Shown here: in pieces, positions 8,229 to 15,840 of the stretch
Layout: the number at the start of each line of letters is the position of its first letter
Numbering within the stretch: position 1 is the stretch's first letter
Assembly (NCBI RefSeq): GCF_014650675.1
Contig: NZ_BMVK01000003.1
Span: 496,001 to 560,000 of the forward strand
Direction: 5' to 3'
Length of the DNA: 64,000 bases
From: Streptomyces anulatus
GTDB lineage: Bacteria > Actinomycetota > Actinomycetes > Streptomycetales > Streptomycetaceae
Program-made: the position numbers and the translations under genes
Notes under the pieces: model-generated
Databases searched by the model: none
Told to the model about the DNA's origin: nothing
Seen by the model: the letters and a program-made list of their open reading frames with translations, nothing else

Positions 8229-9206
8229 TCAGGCCGCGCCGTCCGTCTCCCCGCCCCGTCCCGAGGTCAGCCGTGCCGCCGAGGCGATCGCGGCGCGGGC
8301 CTCGTGTTCCGGGAGTCCGGTGCGGACGGCGGCGGCGGTGAGCGCGTCCGCCAGGGCGTCGCCGAAGCCGTGTTCGTAGGCGCGGCAGGCCGCCCAGAAC
8401 AGGCGGGTGTTGCGCTGGCCCTCGTGGGCGGCCAGGACGAACTGCACCAGGCCCTCCCCGCGACGGGCCGCGCTCGCCGGTGCGCCGGGGGCCGGGCCCG
8501 TGCCGGTGGCCGGTCCGGACGCGGGGCCCGAGGCCGAGCCCGTACCCGGGCGGGCGGTGCGGCCGGGCGGTGGGGTCAGGAGGCGGAGAAGGGCGCGGGG
8601 GCAGGGGGCCGGGGTGAGGTGGGCGGTGCCGGGGGCCAGGCGGTAGCGGCCGTGGGCGGTGACCGAGCCGGGGCCGACCAGATAGCCGCCGCTGCCGCGG
8701 ATGTCGATGCCCGGGGCGAGGCGGCCGGCGGAGTTGGGGACCGTCGCGTCGGCGGGCCCGGTCAGCCAGAGGTGGCGGCCGCCGCTCGGGGTGAGCACCG
8801 TGACCGTCGGCGGGATGGTGAACAGGTGCTGGAGGGCCAGCTGCCGCAGCGCGCCCGCCGCGTCGCTGCCGTACGCGGGGTCGACGTCCAGGTCGATGCC
8901 GATGAGGCGGTGCGGAGCCCGTCCGCAGGCGATGCCGTAGCCGGTGGCCCGGGGCGCGGCGGCGAAGAGAGCGCGGACGGCCGACGGATCGGTGGTGGCG
9001 TCGTGCACCCCGTGTCCCGGCAGCCCGCATTCACCCCGGCAGTGCGCCGGCGGCTGCTCGCCCCGGTGCGGGGAGCGCAGGGCGGGGAGCTTGGTCGCGG
9101 ACAGGGGGAAGACGGGGAGCCCGCGTCCGGCGGCGGCGAGGGCATGGGCGAGGGCCAGGGTGGGGGTCTGCCGGTCGATGGTGGCCATGCTTTCAGTTTC
9201 GTACAT
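8229..9206 (-). CDS. Bifunctional DNA primase/polymerase (prim-pol) domain protein
   Basis: The 325-residue protein (alternative start ATG 9188, MATIDRQTP) matches the prim-pol N-terminal domain. The motifs are a LPVFPLSATK-type opening, RLIGIDLDVDP with the paired metal-binding Asp residues, PSGGRHLWLT, and PGIDIRGSGGYLVGPGS. A four-Cys/His insert (HCRGECGLPGHGVH) is typical. The C-terminal third (VLAAHEGQRNTRLFWAACR) is a helical domain common in actinobacterial versions. There is no helicase domain and no replication neighbour, so its task (repair, plasmid relic) is uncertain. Confidence 0.85.
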   Translation of the reverse strand: MYETESMATIDRQTPTLALAHALAAAGRGLPVFPLSATKLPALRSPHRGEQPPAHCRGECGLPGHGVHDATTDPSAVRALFAAAPRATGYGIACGRAPHRLIGIDLDVDPAYGSDAAGALRQLALQHLFTIPPTVTVLTPSGGRHLWLTGPADATVPNSAGRLAPGIDIRGSGGYLVGPGSVTAHGRYRLAPGTAHLTPAPCPRALLRLLTPPPGRTARPGTGSASGPASGPATGTGPAPGAPASAARRGEGLVQFVLAAHEGQRNTRLFWAACRAYEHGFGDALADALTAAAVRTGLPEHEARAAIASAARLTSGRGGETDGAA

Positions 9207-9523
9207 GCGTTCGAATAAAGGAAGGGGGAGGTCGGGGGGTGGGGTGGAGGTGTCCGGGGAGGGGTGGGTGGCGGAACGCTTCTTCCCAGGTGCGCCAACG
9301 GGTCGCCGGGATCACCTCGCTGACCTGGGCTTTCGCGCGGCTTAGGAGGTTTATCCGCTCTTCGTCATACGTGAGGGGGAATCGGGAGGTGGTGAGGGGT
9401 TCGCCGGGGGCGCGCTGGGCAACTCTGGTCTCGCGACGTTGTGAACAGCACCGGGGTGGTCGGCCAACTCCCCCGGGACCAGCCGAATATGAAGCCGCAA
9501 TTCCGTTTCCTGGAGGAAATGAC
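9207..9523. other. Intergenic region between divergent genes, with a weak start-less frame
   Basis: No credible gene is seen. On the minus strand a frame ending at 9193 reads YDEERINLLSRAKAQVSEV and IPATRWRTWEEAF, which looks protein-like but has no start codon and no ribosome site. It may be the remains of a gene upstream of the prim-pol protein. The ribosome site TGGAGGAAA for the next gene lies at 9511-9519. Confidence 0.35.
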
Positions 9524-9838
9524 ATGGCAAGTATCCGTACCGCTCGTGCCCTCGCCGCTGTCGCTGCTCTGCCCCTGGCCGTCGCGCTCTGCGGTGGGGT
9601 CGCCATGGCGGACAACGGCTCCTTCGCGAACGACGGATCGAACGCGGCTGTGGCGACGGTCGGCGGAAGCGGTGTCGGCGGCATCAACACCGGGAACTCG
9701 TCCACCACCCAGCAGCAGGCGGTCGGGACCGGTGCGTCGAACCAGAACACGTCCGCCCAGGTGAACGACTCGGCCTTCGTGCCGATCGACCAGTCGGACC
9801 ACAGCGTCGCGGTGAACTTCACGCCCATCTTCTGGTGA
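9524..9838 (+). CDS. Small secreted protein of unknown function
   Basis: The 104-residue product starts at ATG 9524 behind TGGAGGAAA. A signal peptide is evident (MASIRTARALAAVAALPLAV followed by ALCGGVAMA, cleavage about residue 29). The mature part is about 75 residues, rich in Asn, Thr, Ser and Gly (NTGNSSTTQQQAVGTGASNQ) and ends VAVNFTPIFW. It resembles small streptomycete exported proteins expressed with aerial growth, but lacks the chaplin domain. Followed by a strong terminator. Confidence 0.75.
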   Translation: MASIRTARALAAVAALPLAVALCGGVAMADNGSFANDGSNAAVATVGGSGVGGINTGNSSTTQQQAVGTGASNQNTSAQVNDSAFVPIDQSDHSVAVNFTPIFW

Positions 9839-9909
9839 TCCTCCTCGGGCGACACGGGTGACGTGGTCGCCGGGACCTTCCGGGGGGTGGGTTCCGACAG
9901 GCCGAACAG

Positions 9910-9949
9910 CAGCCCGCACGAAGGCACTTCGGTGTCCTCGTGCGGGCTG
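9910..9949 (+). terminator. Rho-independent-type hairpin after the small secreted protein
   Basis: CAGCCCGCACG (9910-9920) pairs perfectly with CGTGCGGGCTG (9939-9949) around an 18-base loop that is itself partly paired. Confidence 0.75.
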
Positions 9950-9957
9950 CCGCCGTC

Positions 9958-9989
9958 TTGACAGGGGTCAGTATCTGACGGACAGTCAG
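9958..9989 (+). promoter_or_regulatory. Promoter with overlapping TetR-type operator for the igr-like operon
   Basis: TTGACA at 9958-9963 is a consensus -35 element; a -10 would fall around 9981. Over it lies the inverted repeat CTGAC-GGACA-GTCAG (9975-9989), the form typical of TetR-family operators. It is 96 bp upstream of the first acyl-CoA dehydrogenase. No TetR gene is adjacent, so the regulator would act from elsewhere. Confidence 0.55.
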
Positions 9990-10084
9990 AAACGTCGGAA
10001 CGCGGGCCACCGGACGCCGGGTACGCCGGTCGCCGGTCGGAAGCGCTCCGGCTTTTCCGTATCCGCAGCTCTGGAGGCCCCTCC

Positions 10085-11329
10085 GTGCATCTCGCTCCGA
10101 CGGAACGCCAGCAGCGGCTCCGTGCCGAACTCCGTGCGTACTTCCGCGCGCTGACGCCCGACGCGACGCCCGACGCGGCGCCCGACGCGACGCCCGACGC
10201 GGCGCCCGACGCGGCGGACGATGGGCAGGGCGGGGGGAGGGGCACGGGAGGCGTGCCGGACGCGGATGAACAGCGGCGGCTGCTCCGCCGGATCGGCGCC
10301 GACGGCCTGCTCGGTCTCGGCTGGCCCGAGGAGTACGGCGGCCGGGGCCGGGGCCCCGACGAGCAGTTCGTCTTCTTCGACGAGGCGTACCGGGCCGGCG
10401 CCCCGGTCTCCATGGTCACGCTCAACACCGTCGGCCCGACGCTGATGGCGTACGGGACCGAGGAGCAGAAGGCCTACTTCCTGCCCCGCATCCTCGGCGG
10501 CGACCTCGTCTTCGCGATCGGCTACAGCGAGCCCGAAGCGGGTACGGACCTGGCTGCGCTGCGGACCCGTGCCGTGCGCGACGGAGACGACTGGGTCATC
10601 GACGGCCAGAAGATCTTCACCAGCAACGCCCAGCAGGCGGACTGGATCTGGCTCGCCTGCCGTACGGACCCCGAAGCCCCCAAGCACCGCGGCATCTCGA
10701 TCATCCTGGTGCCCACGGACTGCCCCGGCTTCTCCTGGACGCCGATCCGGACGGTGGGCGGGGTCACCACCACCGCCACCTACTACGACGGCGTACGCGT
10801 CCCGGCCACGAACCTCGTCGGCGCGGAGAACCAGGGCTGGCGGCTGATCACCAGCCAGCTCAACCACGAACGCGTCGCCCTGGCCGCGATCGGCATGCAG
10901 GCCGAGGACTTCTACGAGGAGGCCCTCGCCCACGCCCGTACCCCCGATCCCGTGACCGGGCGCCGGCGGATCGACGAGCCGTGGGTGCGCGCCCGGCTCG
11001 CGGAGGCGTACGCCCGGCTCGCGGCGACGCGCCTGCTGAACTGGCGGCTGGTCGACGCCGTCGGCGCCGGGGCGCCCTCCCCCGGAGAGGCCAGCGGAGT
11101 GAAGTTCGCGGGCACCGAGAGCGCCGTCGAGGTCTACCGGATGTGCCAGGAGGCCGTCGGCGACGCCGCCCTGCTCCGGGGTGGCTCTCCCGGCTGCTTC
11201 GGGCCCGGCGGTGAGCTGGAGCGGATGAACCGCGCGGCGCAGATCAACACCTTCGGTGGCGGCGTCGGCGAGGTGCAGCGCGAGATCGTCGCGACGGTCC
11301 GGCTCGGGATGACCCGGAGCAAGCGATGA
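10085..11329 (+). CDS. Acyl-CoA dehydrogenase, ChsE2/FadE29-like
   Basis: A 414-residue flavoprotein, first gene of a five-gene operon. Family motifs are GWPEEYGG, AIGYSEPEAGTDLAALRTRA (FAD/substrate loop), NQKIFTS-type IDGQKIFTSNAQ, and a C-terminal GGVGEVQREIVATVRLGM. Residues 23-43 are a run of DATPDAAP repeats encoded by 12-bp tandem repeats, absent from relatives. In Mycobacterium FadE28 and FadE29 form an alpha2-beta2 enzyme that desaturates the three-carbon steroid side-chain CoA; this would be the larger subunit with the partner at 12320. Overlaps the next gene by ATGA. Confidence 0.82.
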   Translation: MHLAPTERQQRLRAELRAYFRALTPDATPDAAPDATPDAAPDAADDGQGGGRGTGGVPDADEQRRLLRRIGADGLLGLGWPEEYGGRGRGPDEQFVFFDEAYRAGAPVSMVTLNTVGPTLMAYGTEEQKAYFLPRILGGDLVFAIGYSEPEAGTDLAALRTRAVRDGDDWVIDGQKIFTSNAQQADWIWLACRTDPEAPKHRGISIILVPTDCPGFSWTPIRTVGGVTTTATYYDGVRVPATNLVGAENQGWRLITSQLNHERVALAAIGMQAEDFYEEALAHARTPDPVTGRRRIDEPWVRARLAEAYARLAATRLLNWRLVDAVGAGAPSPGEASGVKFAGTESAVEVYRMCQEAVGDAALLRGGSPGCFGPGGELERMNRAAQINTFGGGVGEVQREIVATVRLGMTRSKR

Positions 11330-12318
11330 GCGATCGGGAGGATGACGTTCAGCAGCACGAGGCCCGGGAACCCGATGTTCAGGAGCACGAGGCCCGGGAT
11401 CAGCTGTACGAGCAGCTCGCCGCCTACGAAGGCCGCGCCGCCGCCACCGGGGGCAGGGGCAAGGACCCGGTCAACGAGCCCATGATCCGGCACTGGTGCG
11501 AGGCGATGGGCGACACCTCCGCCGCCTACCGGGGCCCGGACCCCGTCGCCCCGCCCACGATGCTCCAGGCGTGGACGATGGGCGGGCTCTCCGGGCACAC
11601 GGACGGAACCGGGCGCTCCGCGGCGTACGACGAGATGTTCGCCCTGCTCGACGGCGGCGGCTACACCTCCGTCGTCGCGACCGACTGCGAGCAGGAGTAT
11701 CTGCGGCCGCTGCGCCCCGGCGACCTGATCACCTTCGACACGGTCATCGAGTCCGTCTCCCGGCGCAAGACGACCAAACTCGGCACCGGCTACTTCGTCA
11801 CCACCCGCACGGACGTCCGTGCCGACGGCGAACCCGCCGGAACGCACCGGTTCCGCATCCTCAAGTACCGCCCCGCACAGCGGAGAAAGCCCGTCGGGCC
11901 CGCCCTGCGCCCCCGGCCCGTGATCAATCGCGACAACGCCGGATTCTGGGCCGGGGTCGCCGAGCACCGGCTCCTCGTCCAGCGCTGCACCGACTGCGCG
12001 ACCCTGCGCCTCCCCTGGCTGCCCGGCTGCAACGCCTGCGGCGGCGCGGAGTGGGACACGGTCGAGGCGGGCGGGGAGGGCACGGTCTTCAGCCATGTCG
12101 TGATGCATCACCCGCCGTTCCCCGCCTTCGGCCCGACCGGCGAGGGCGGACCGTACGCCGTCGCGCTGATCGAGCTGGCCGAGGGCGTCCGCATCGTCAG
12201 CAACGTGATCGGTGTGCCGTACGACAAGGTCCGCGTCGGCATGCCCGTACATCTGGAGTTCCTCCGTACGGACCCCGACCTGGAACTTCCGGTCTTCCGG
12301 GCGAGCGAAGGCGGTTGA
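11326..12318 (+). CDS. MaoC-like/DUF35 fusion protein, ChsH2-like
   Basis: The 330-residue protein has an N-terminal hot-dog hydratase half (about 30-180; LRPLRPGDLITFDTVIESVS) and a C-terminal DUF35 half (about 195-325) with a rubredoxin-like zinc ribbon (CTDCATLRLPWLPGCNACGG) and an OB fold. This fused arrangement is that of mycobacterial ChsH2, which hydrates the steroid side-chain enoyl-CoA together with ChsH1 and whose DUF35 part binds the aldolase Ltp2. Both partners are encoded immediately downstream. Confidence 0.85.
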   Translation: MSDREDDVQQHEAREPDVQEHEARDQLYEQLAAYEGRAAATGGRGKDPVNEPMIRHWCEAMGDTSAAYRGPDPVAPPTMLQAWTMGGLSGHTDGTGRSAAYDEMFALLDGGGYTSVVATDCEQEYLRPLRPGDLITFDTVIESVSRRKTTKLGTGYFVTTRTDVRADGEPAGTHRFRILKYRPAQRRKPVGPALRPRPVINRDNAGFWAGVAEHRLLVQRCTDCATLRLPWLPGCNACGGAEWDTVEAGGEGTVFSHVVMHHPPFPAFGPTGEGGPYAVALIELAEGVRIVSNVIGVPYDKVRVGMPVHLEFLRTDPDLELPVFRASEGG

Positions 12319-12319
12319 G

Positions 12320-13363
12320 ATGGACTTCACCCCGAGCGAGGAGCAGTCCGCCGCGCAGGGACTGGCCGCGAGCGTCTTCGGCGACCTGTCCACGCACGAT
12401 CGGCTGGCGGCGGCCGGCACGGGCACGGACGCGGAGTTGTGGAAGGAGCTGTGCGCGGCGGGACTGCCCGGCGCGGTCGAGGACGTCGGGCTGCTCGGCC
12501 TCGTCCTGCTGCTGGAGGAACAGGGCCGGACCACCGCCCAGGTGCCGTTCGCGGCCTCCTGTGTGTACGGGCTGCTCGCGGTCGCCGAGCACGGGACGCC
12601 CGAGCAGCGCGAGCGCCTGCTTCCGGGCCTGCGCGACGGTACGGCGGTGGCGACGGGCGCGTTCCCGGCGCGGGGCGGCGTACACACCTCGGACGGTGCG
12701 CTGTACGGGGCCGTGCCCTGGGTGCCGTGGCTGCGCGACGCCACCCTGGTGCTGGTCGCGGACGCCGACCGGGCCCTGTGGATCGTGGAGGCGGGCGCTC
12801 CGGGCGTCGAGGTGACCCCGGTGGAGACGACCGCGCCCTGGGCGGCGGGACGGCTGGTTCTCGACGGCGTACGGGGGGAGCGTCTGGGGGGCGGGCCGGA
12901 GGCGTACGCGGCCGTCCTCGCCGCCGCCCGTACCGCGTTCGCCGGACTTCAGGCCGGGGTGTGCGCGGGCTCGCTCGCGCGCGCGGTCCAGCACACGGTC
13001 ACCCGCGAGCAGTTCGGGCGCCCGCTCTCCACCAACCAGGGCGTCCTGCTCCGCGCCGCCGACGCCCACATGGACACCGAGGCGATCCGGGTCACCGCGT
13101 ACGAGGCCGCCTGGCGGCACGACGACCGGAGGCCGTACGCAGCGCAGGCGCTGACCGCCGCCTGGTGGGCCTCGGAGGCGGGCAAGCGGGTCGTCCACGC
13201 GGGCCAGCACCTGCACGGCGGTACCGGGGCCGACCTCAACCACCCGGTGCACCGGCACTTCCTCTGGGGCCGCCAGCTCGACGCGTATCTCGGCTGCGGC
13301 GGCGAAGTCCTGGAGGAGCTCGGCCTGTTGCTCGCGGCGGGCCGTCAGGAGGAGGCGTCGTGA
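12320..13363 (+). CDS. Acyl-CoA dehydrogenase, ChsE1/FadE28-like small subunit
   Basis: The 347-residue protein (MDFTPSEEQSAAQGLAASVF) is short for an acyl-CoA dehydrogenase and has a weak middle domain, as in FadE28-type subunits of heteromeric steroid enzymes. The C-terminal part keeps the family helices (TREQFGRPLSTNQGVLLRAA, HLHGGTGADLNHPVHRHFLW). It starts one base after the previous stop and overlaps the next gene by GTGA, so translation is coupled. It likely pairs with the product of 10085-11329. Confidence 0.82.
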   Translation: MDFTPSEEQSAAQGLAASVFGDLSTHDRLAAAGTGTDAELWKELCAAGLPGAVEDVGLLGLVLLLEEQGRTTAQVPFAASCVYGLLAVAEHGTPEQRERLLPGLRDGTAVATGAFPARGGVHTSDGALYGAVPWVPWLRDATLVLVADADRALWIVEAGAPGVEVTPVETTAPWAAGRLVLDGVRGERLGGGPEAYAAVLAAARTAFAGLQAGVCAGSLARAVQHTVTREQFGRPLSTNQGVLLRAADAHMDTEAIRVTAYEAAWRHDDRRPYAAQALTAAWWASEAGKRVVHAGQHLHGGTGADLNHPVHRHFLWGRQLDAYLGCGGEVLEELGLLLAAGRQEEAS

Positions 13364-13797
13364 CACAGGCGTACCGCGTCGGCGACGAGCTGCCGCCCCT
13401 GGACATCCCCCTGACCCGGACCCTGATCGTCGCCGGGGCCATCGCTTCGCGCGACTACCAGGACGTGCACCACGACGCGGACCTGGCGAAGGAGAAGGGC
13501 TCGCCCGACATCTTCATGAACATCCTCACCACCAACGGGCTCGTCGGCCGCTACATCACCGACCACTTCGGCCCGGCCGCCGTCCTCCGCAAGGTCGCGA
13601 TCCGTCTCGGCGCTCCCAACTACCCGGGCGACGTCATGCGGTTGACCGGCCGTATCACCGAGCTGTCCGGACCGGCCGGCGAAGAGCCCGTGCGCGCGAC
13701 GATCGCCGTCACCGGCGACAACGGCATCGGCCGCCACGTCACCGGCACGGTCACCCTGGCCCTCCCGGCCCGGAGCGACGAAGGGGCCGGAGCATGA
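13360..13797 (+). CDS. MaoC-family dehydratase, ChsH1-like
   Basis: A 145-residue single hot-dog domain starting at GTG 13360. The hydratase motif is ASRDYQDVHHDADLAKEKGS with the catalytic Asp/His pair, followed by FMNILTTNGLVGRYITDHFG. Its size and position match mycobacterial ChsH1, which contributes the active site to the ChsH1-ChsH2 hydratase. It overlaps both neighbours by four bases. Confidence 0.85.
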   Translation: MTQAYRVGDELPPLDIPLTRTLIVAGAIASRDYQDVHHDADLAKEKGSPDIFMNILTTNGLVGRYITDHFGPAAVLRKVAIRLGAPNYPGDVMRLTGRITELSGPAGEEPVRATIAVTGDNGIGRHVTGTVTLALPARSDEGAGA

Positions 13798-14960
13798 GCA
13801 TCCGTAGAGCCGACTCGCTCGGCGGGAAGGCCGCGATCGTCGGCATCGGGGCCACCGAGTTCTCCAAGGACTCCGGCCGCAGCGAGCTGAAGCTGGCCGT
13901 CGAGGCCGTCCGCGCCGCCCTCGACGACGCGGGCCTCACCCCCGCCGACGTGGACGGGCTCGTCACCTTCACCATGGACACCAGCCCCGAGATCACCGTC
14001 GCCCAGGCGGCCGGGATCGGCGAGCTGTCGTTCTTCTCCCGGATCCACTACGGCGGCGGCGCGGCCTGCGCCACCGTGCAGCAGGCCGCCCTGGCGGTCG
14101 CGAGCGGGGTCGCGGACGTCGTCGTCTGCTACCGGGCCTTCAACGAACGCTCCGGCCGCCGCTTCGGCTCCGGCGTCCAGCGGCGCGAGCCCACCGCCGA
14201 GGGTGCGGCGCTCGGCTGGAACCTTCCCTACGGGCTGCTCACCCCGGCCTCGTGGGTGGCGATGGCGGCCCAGCGCTACCTGCACGCGTACGGCCTCGAC
14301 CCGGAGGTCTTCGGGCACGTGGCGGTGGTCGACCGGCGGCACGCGGCGCGGAACCCGGCGGCGTACTTCCACGGGAAGCCCATCACTCTCGCCGACCACG
14401 CCGCCTCCCGCTGGATCGTGGAGCCGTTGCGGCTGCTGGACTGCTGCCAGGAGACGGACGGCGGTCAGGCCCTCGTCGTCACGAGCCTGGAGCGCGCCCG
14501 GGACCTGCCCCGGCCGCCCGCCGTGGTCGTCGCGGCGGCGCAGGGCGCGGGCCGGTCGCAGGAGCAGATGACGAGCTTCTACCGGGACGGGCTGACGGGC
14601 CTGCCGGAGACCGCCGTGGTCGCCCGGCAGCTCTGGCGCAGCTCCGGGCTGTCCCCGGCCGACATCGACGTGGGCATCCTCTACGACCACTTCACGCCGT
14701 TCGTCCTGATGCAGCTGGAGGAGTTCGGTTTCTGCGGTCCCGGCGAGGCCGGGGCGTTCGTCGCGGCGGACACCCTGCCCCTGAACACCCATGGGGGTCA
14801 GCTGGGGGAGGCGTACCTCCACGGGATGAACGGCATCGCGGAGGCCGTCCGGCAGATCCGGGGGACCTCGGTGAACCAGGTGGCGGGGGCGGCGAGGTCG
14901 CTGGTCACGGCCGGTACGGGGGTGCCGACGTCGGGCCTGGTCATCGGTGCGGATGGCTGA
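13794..14960 (+). CDS. Lipid-transfer protein/thiolase, Ltp2-like aldolase
   Basis: The 388-residue thiolase-fold protein (386 in Mycobacterium Ltp2) contains DVDGLVTFTMDTSPEITVAQ, a GGGAACATVQQAALAV core and the C-terminal NTHGGQLGEAYLHGMNGIAE. Ltp2 catalyses the retro-aldol cleavage that removes the last three carbons of the sterol side chain as propionyl-CoA, in complex with the DUF35 part of ChsH2. The operon ends here; 14961-15130 has GC-rich inverted segments but no gene. Confidence 0.85.
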   Translation: MSIRRADSLGGKAAIVGIGATEFSKDSGRSELKLAVEAVRAALDDAGLTPADVDGLVTFTMDTSPEITVAQAAGIGELSFFSRIHYGGGAACATVQQAALAVASGVADVVVCYRAFNERSGRRFGSGVQRREPTAEGAALGWNLPYGLLTPASWVAMAAQRYLHAYGLDPEVFGHVAVVDRRHAARNPAAYFHGKPITLADHAASRWIVEPLRLLDCCQETDGGQALVVTSLERARDLPRPPAVVVAAAQGAGRSQEQMTSFYRDGLTGLPETAVVARQLWRSSGLSPADIDVGILYDHFTPFVLMQLEEFGFCGPGEAGAFVAADTLPLNTHGGQLGEAYLHGMNGIAEAVRQIRGTSVNQVAGAARSLVTAGTGVPTSGLVIGADG

Positions 14961-15130
14961 GCGGCGACGCCCGGCCCCCGGGGGCTCTCGGGGGCGGACC
15001 CCTAAGGCCGGGCGGAGGCCCGTCCACCTTCAGGAGGTGCAGGGTGCACACCCCCTACAACCTGAGGCGGACGACGCTTCGGGACCTGGGGCCGATCCCC
15101 TCGGCGGCGCTCGCTCCTAGCGTGGGATAC

Positions 15131-15694
15131 ATGACCACGCCAGTCTGCACGGGCGCCTCCAGGGCGGCCTCTGCCACCGCCGCCGGCCACCCCCACACGC
15201 CCTACGCGTCGTTCTCCTCGTACGTACGGGCCCGTGGGCCGGTCCTGCTGCGTACCGCGCGCTCGCTCACCGCGAACCCGTGCGACGCGGAGGACCTGCT
15301 GCAGACCGCGCTCGCCAAGACGTACGTGGCGTGGGAGCGGATCGAGGACCACCGGGCGCTGGACGGCTATGTCCGCCGGGCGCTGCTCAACACCCGCACC
15401 TCGCAGTGGCGCAAGCGCAAGGTCGACGAGTTCGCCTGCGAGGAGCTGCCCGAGCGGGAGGCCTTCCCGGCGCCGGACCCGGCCGAGCAGCAGTCGTTGC
15501 ACGACGCGATGTGGCGAGCGGTGCTCAAGCTCCCGGACCGCCAGCGCGCGATGGTCGTCCTGCGCTATTACGAGGACCTGAGCGAGGCCCAGACGGCGGA
15601 GGTGCTCGGCGTGTCGATCGGTACGGTCAAGAGCGCCGTCTCCCGTGCCCTCGGCAAGCTCCGCGAGGACCCGGAGCTGACGCCGGTCCGCTGA
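15131..15694 (+). CDS. SigE-family ECF RNA polymerase sigma factor
   Basis: The 187-residue protein begins at ATG 15131. Region 2 is YVRARGPVLLRTARSLTANP with CDAEDLLQTALAKTYVAWER, region 4 is MVVLRYYEDLSEAQTAEVLG with GTVKSAVSRALGKLRE. This belongs to the short actinobacterial SigE-type group (ECF40/50-like), which lacks a C-terminal extension. The N-terminal 30 residues are Ala/Thr-rich. No anti-sigma gene is next to it, so its control is not visible. Confidence 0.87.
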   Translation: MTTPVCTGASRAASATAAGHPHTPYASFSSYVRARGPVLLRTARSLTANPCDAEDLLQTALAKTYVAWERIEDHRALDGYVRRALLNTRTSQWRKRKVDEFACEELPEREAFPAPDPAEQQSLHDAMWRAVLKLPDRQRAMVVLRYYEDLSEAQTAEVLGVSIGTVKSAVSRALGKLREDPELTPVR

Positions 15695-15770
15695 CTCCGG
15701 CCGGCGCGGCCGCTCCGCCGCGAGGGCCCCGGACCCGGCTTTCCCGACAGGAATTTTCCCGCGAGTAGTG

Positions 15771-15788
15771 ACATACCGCTTGGTATGT
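15771..15788. promoter_or_regulatory. TetR-type operator upstream of the acyl-CoA ligase
   Basis: A perfect palindrome ACATACC-GCTT-GGTATGT (15771-15788) lies 53 bp before the GTG start. The half-site ACATACC is also that of the 7361-7396 site. Such palindromes are characteristic of TetR-family regulators of acyl-CoA metabolism. Confidence 0.65.
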
Positions 15789-15840
15789 GCGCAGAATCAG
15801 CGGAACCTTACTGCCGCGTAGCGCCTACCGGGAGGACGCC

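Noticed and set aside
9524..9838. Chaplin or rodlin annotation for the small secreted protein
   Set aside because: It has a signal peptide and an Asn/Gly-rich mature part but lacks the conserved chaplin domain with its two cysteines.
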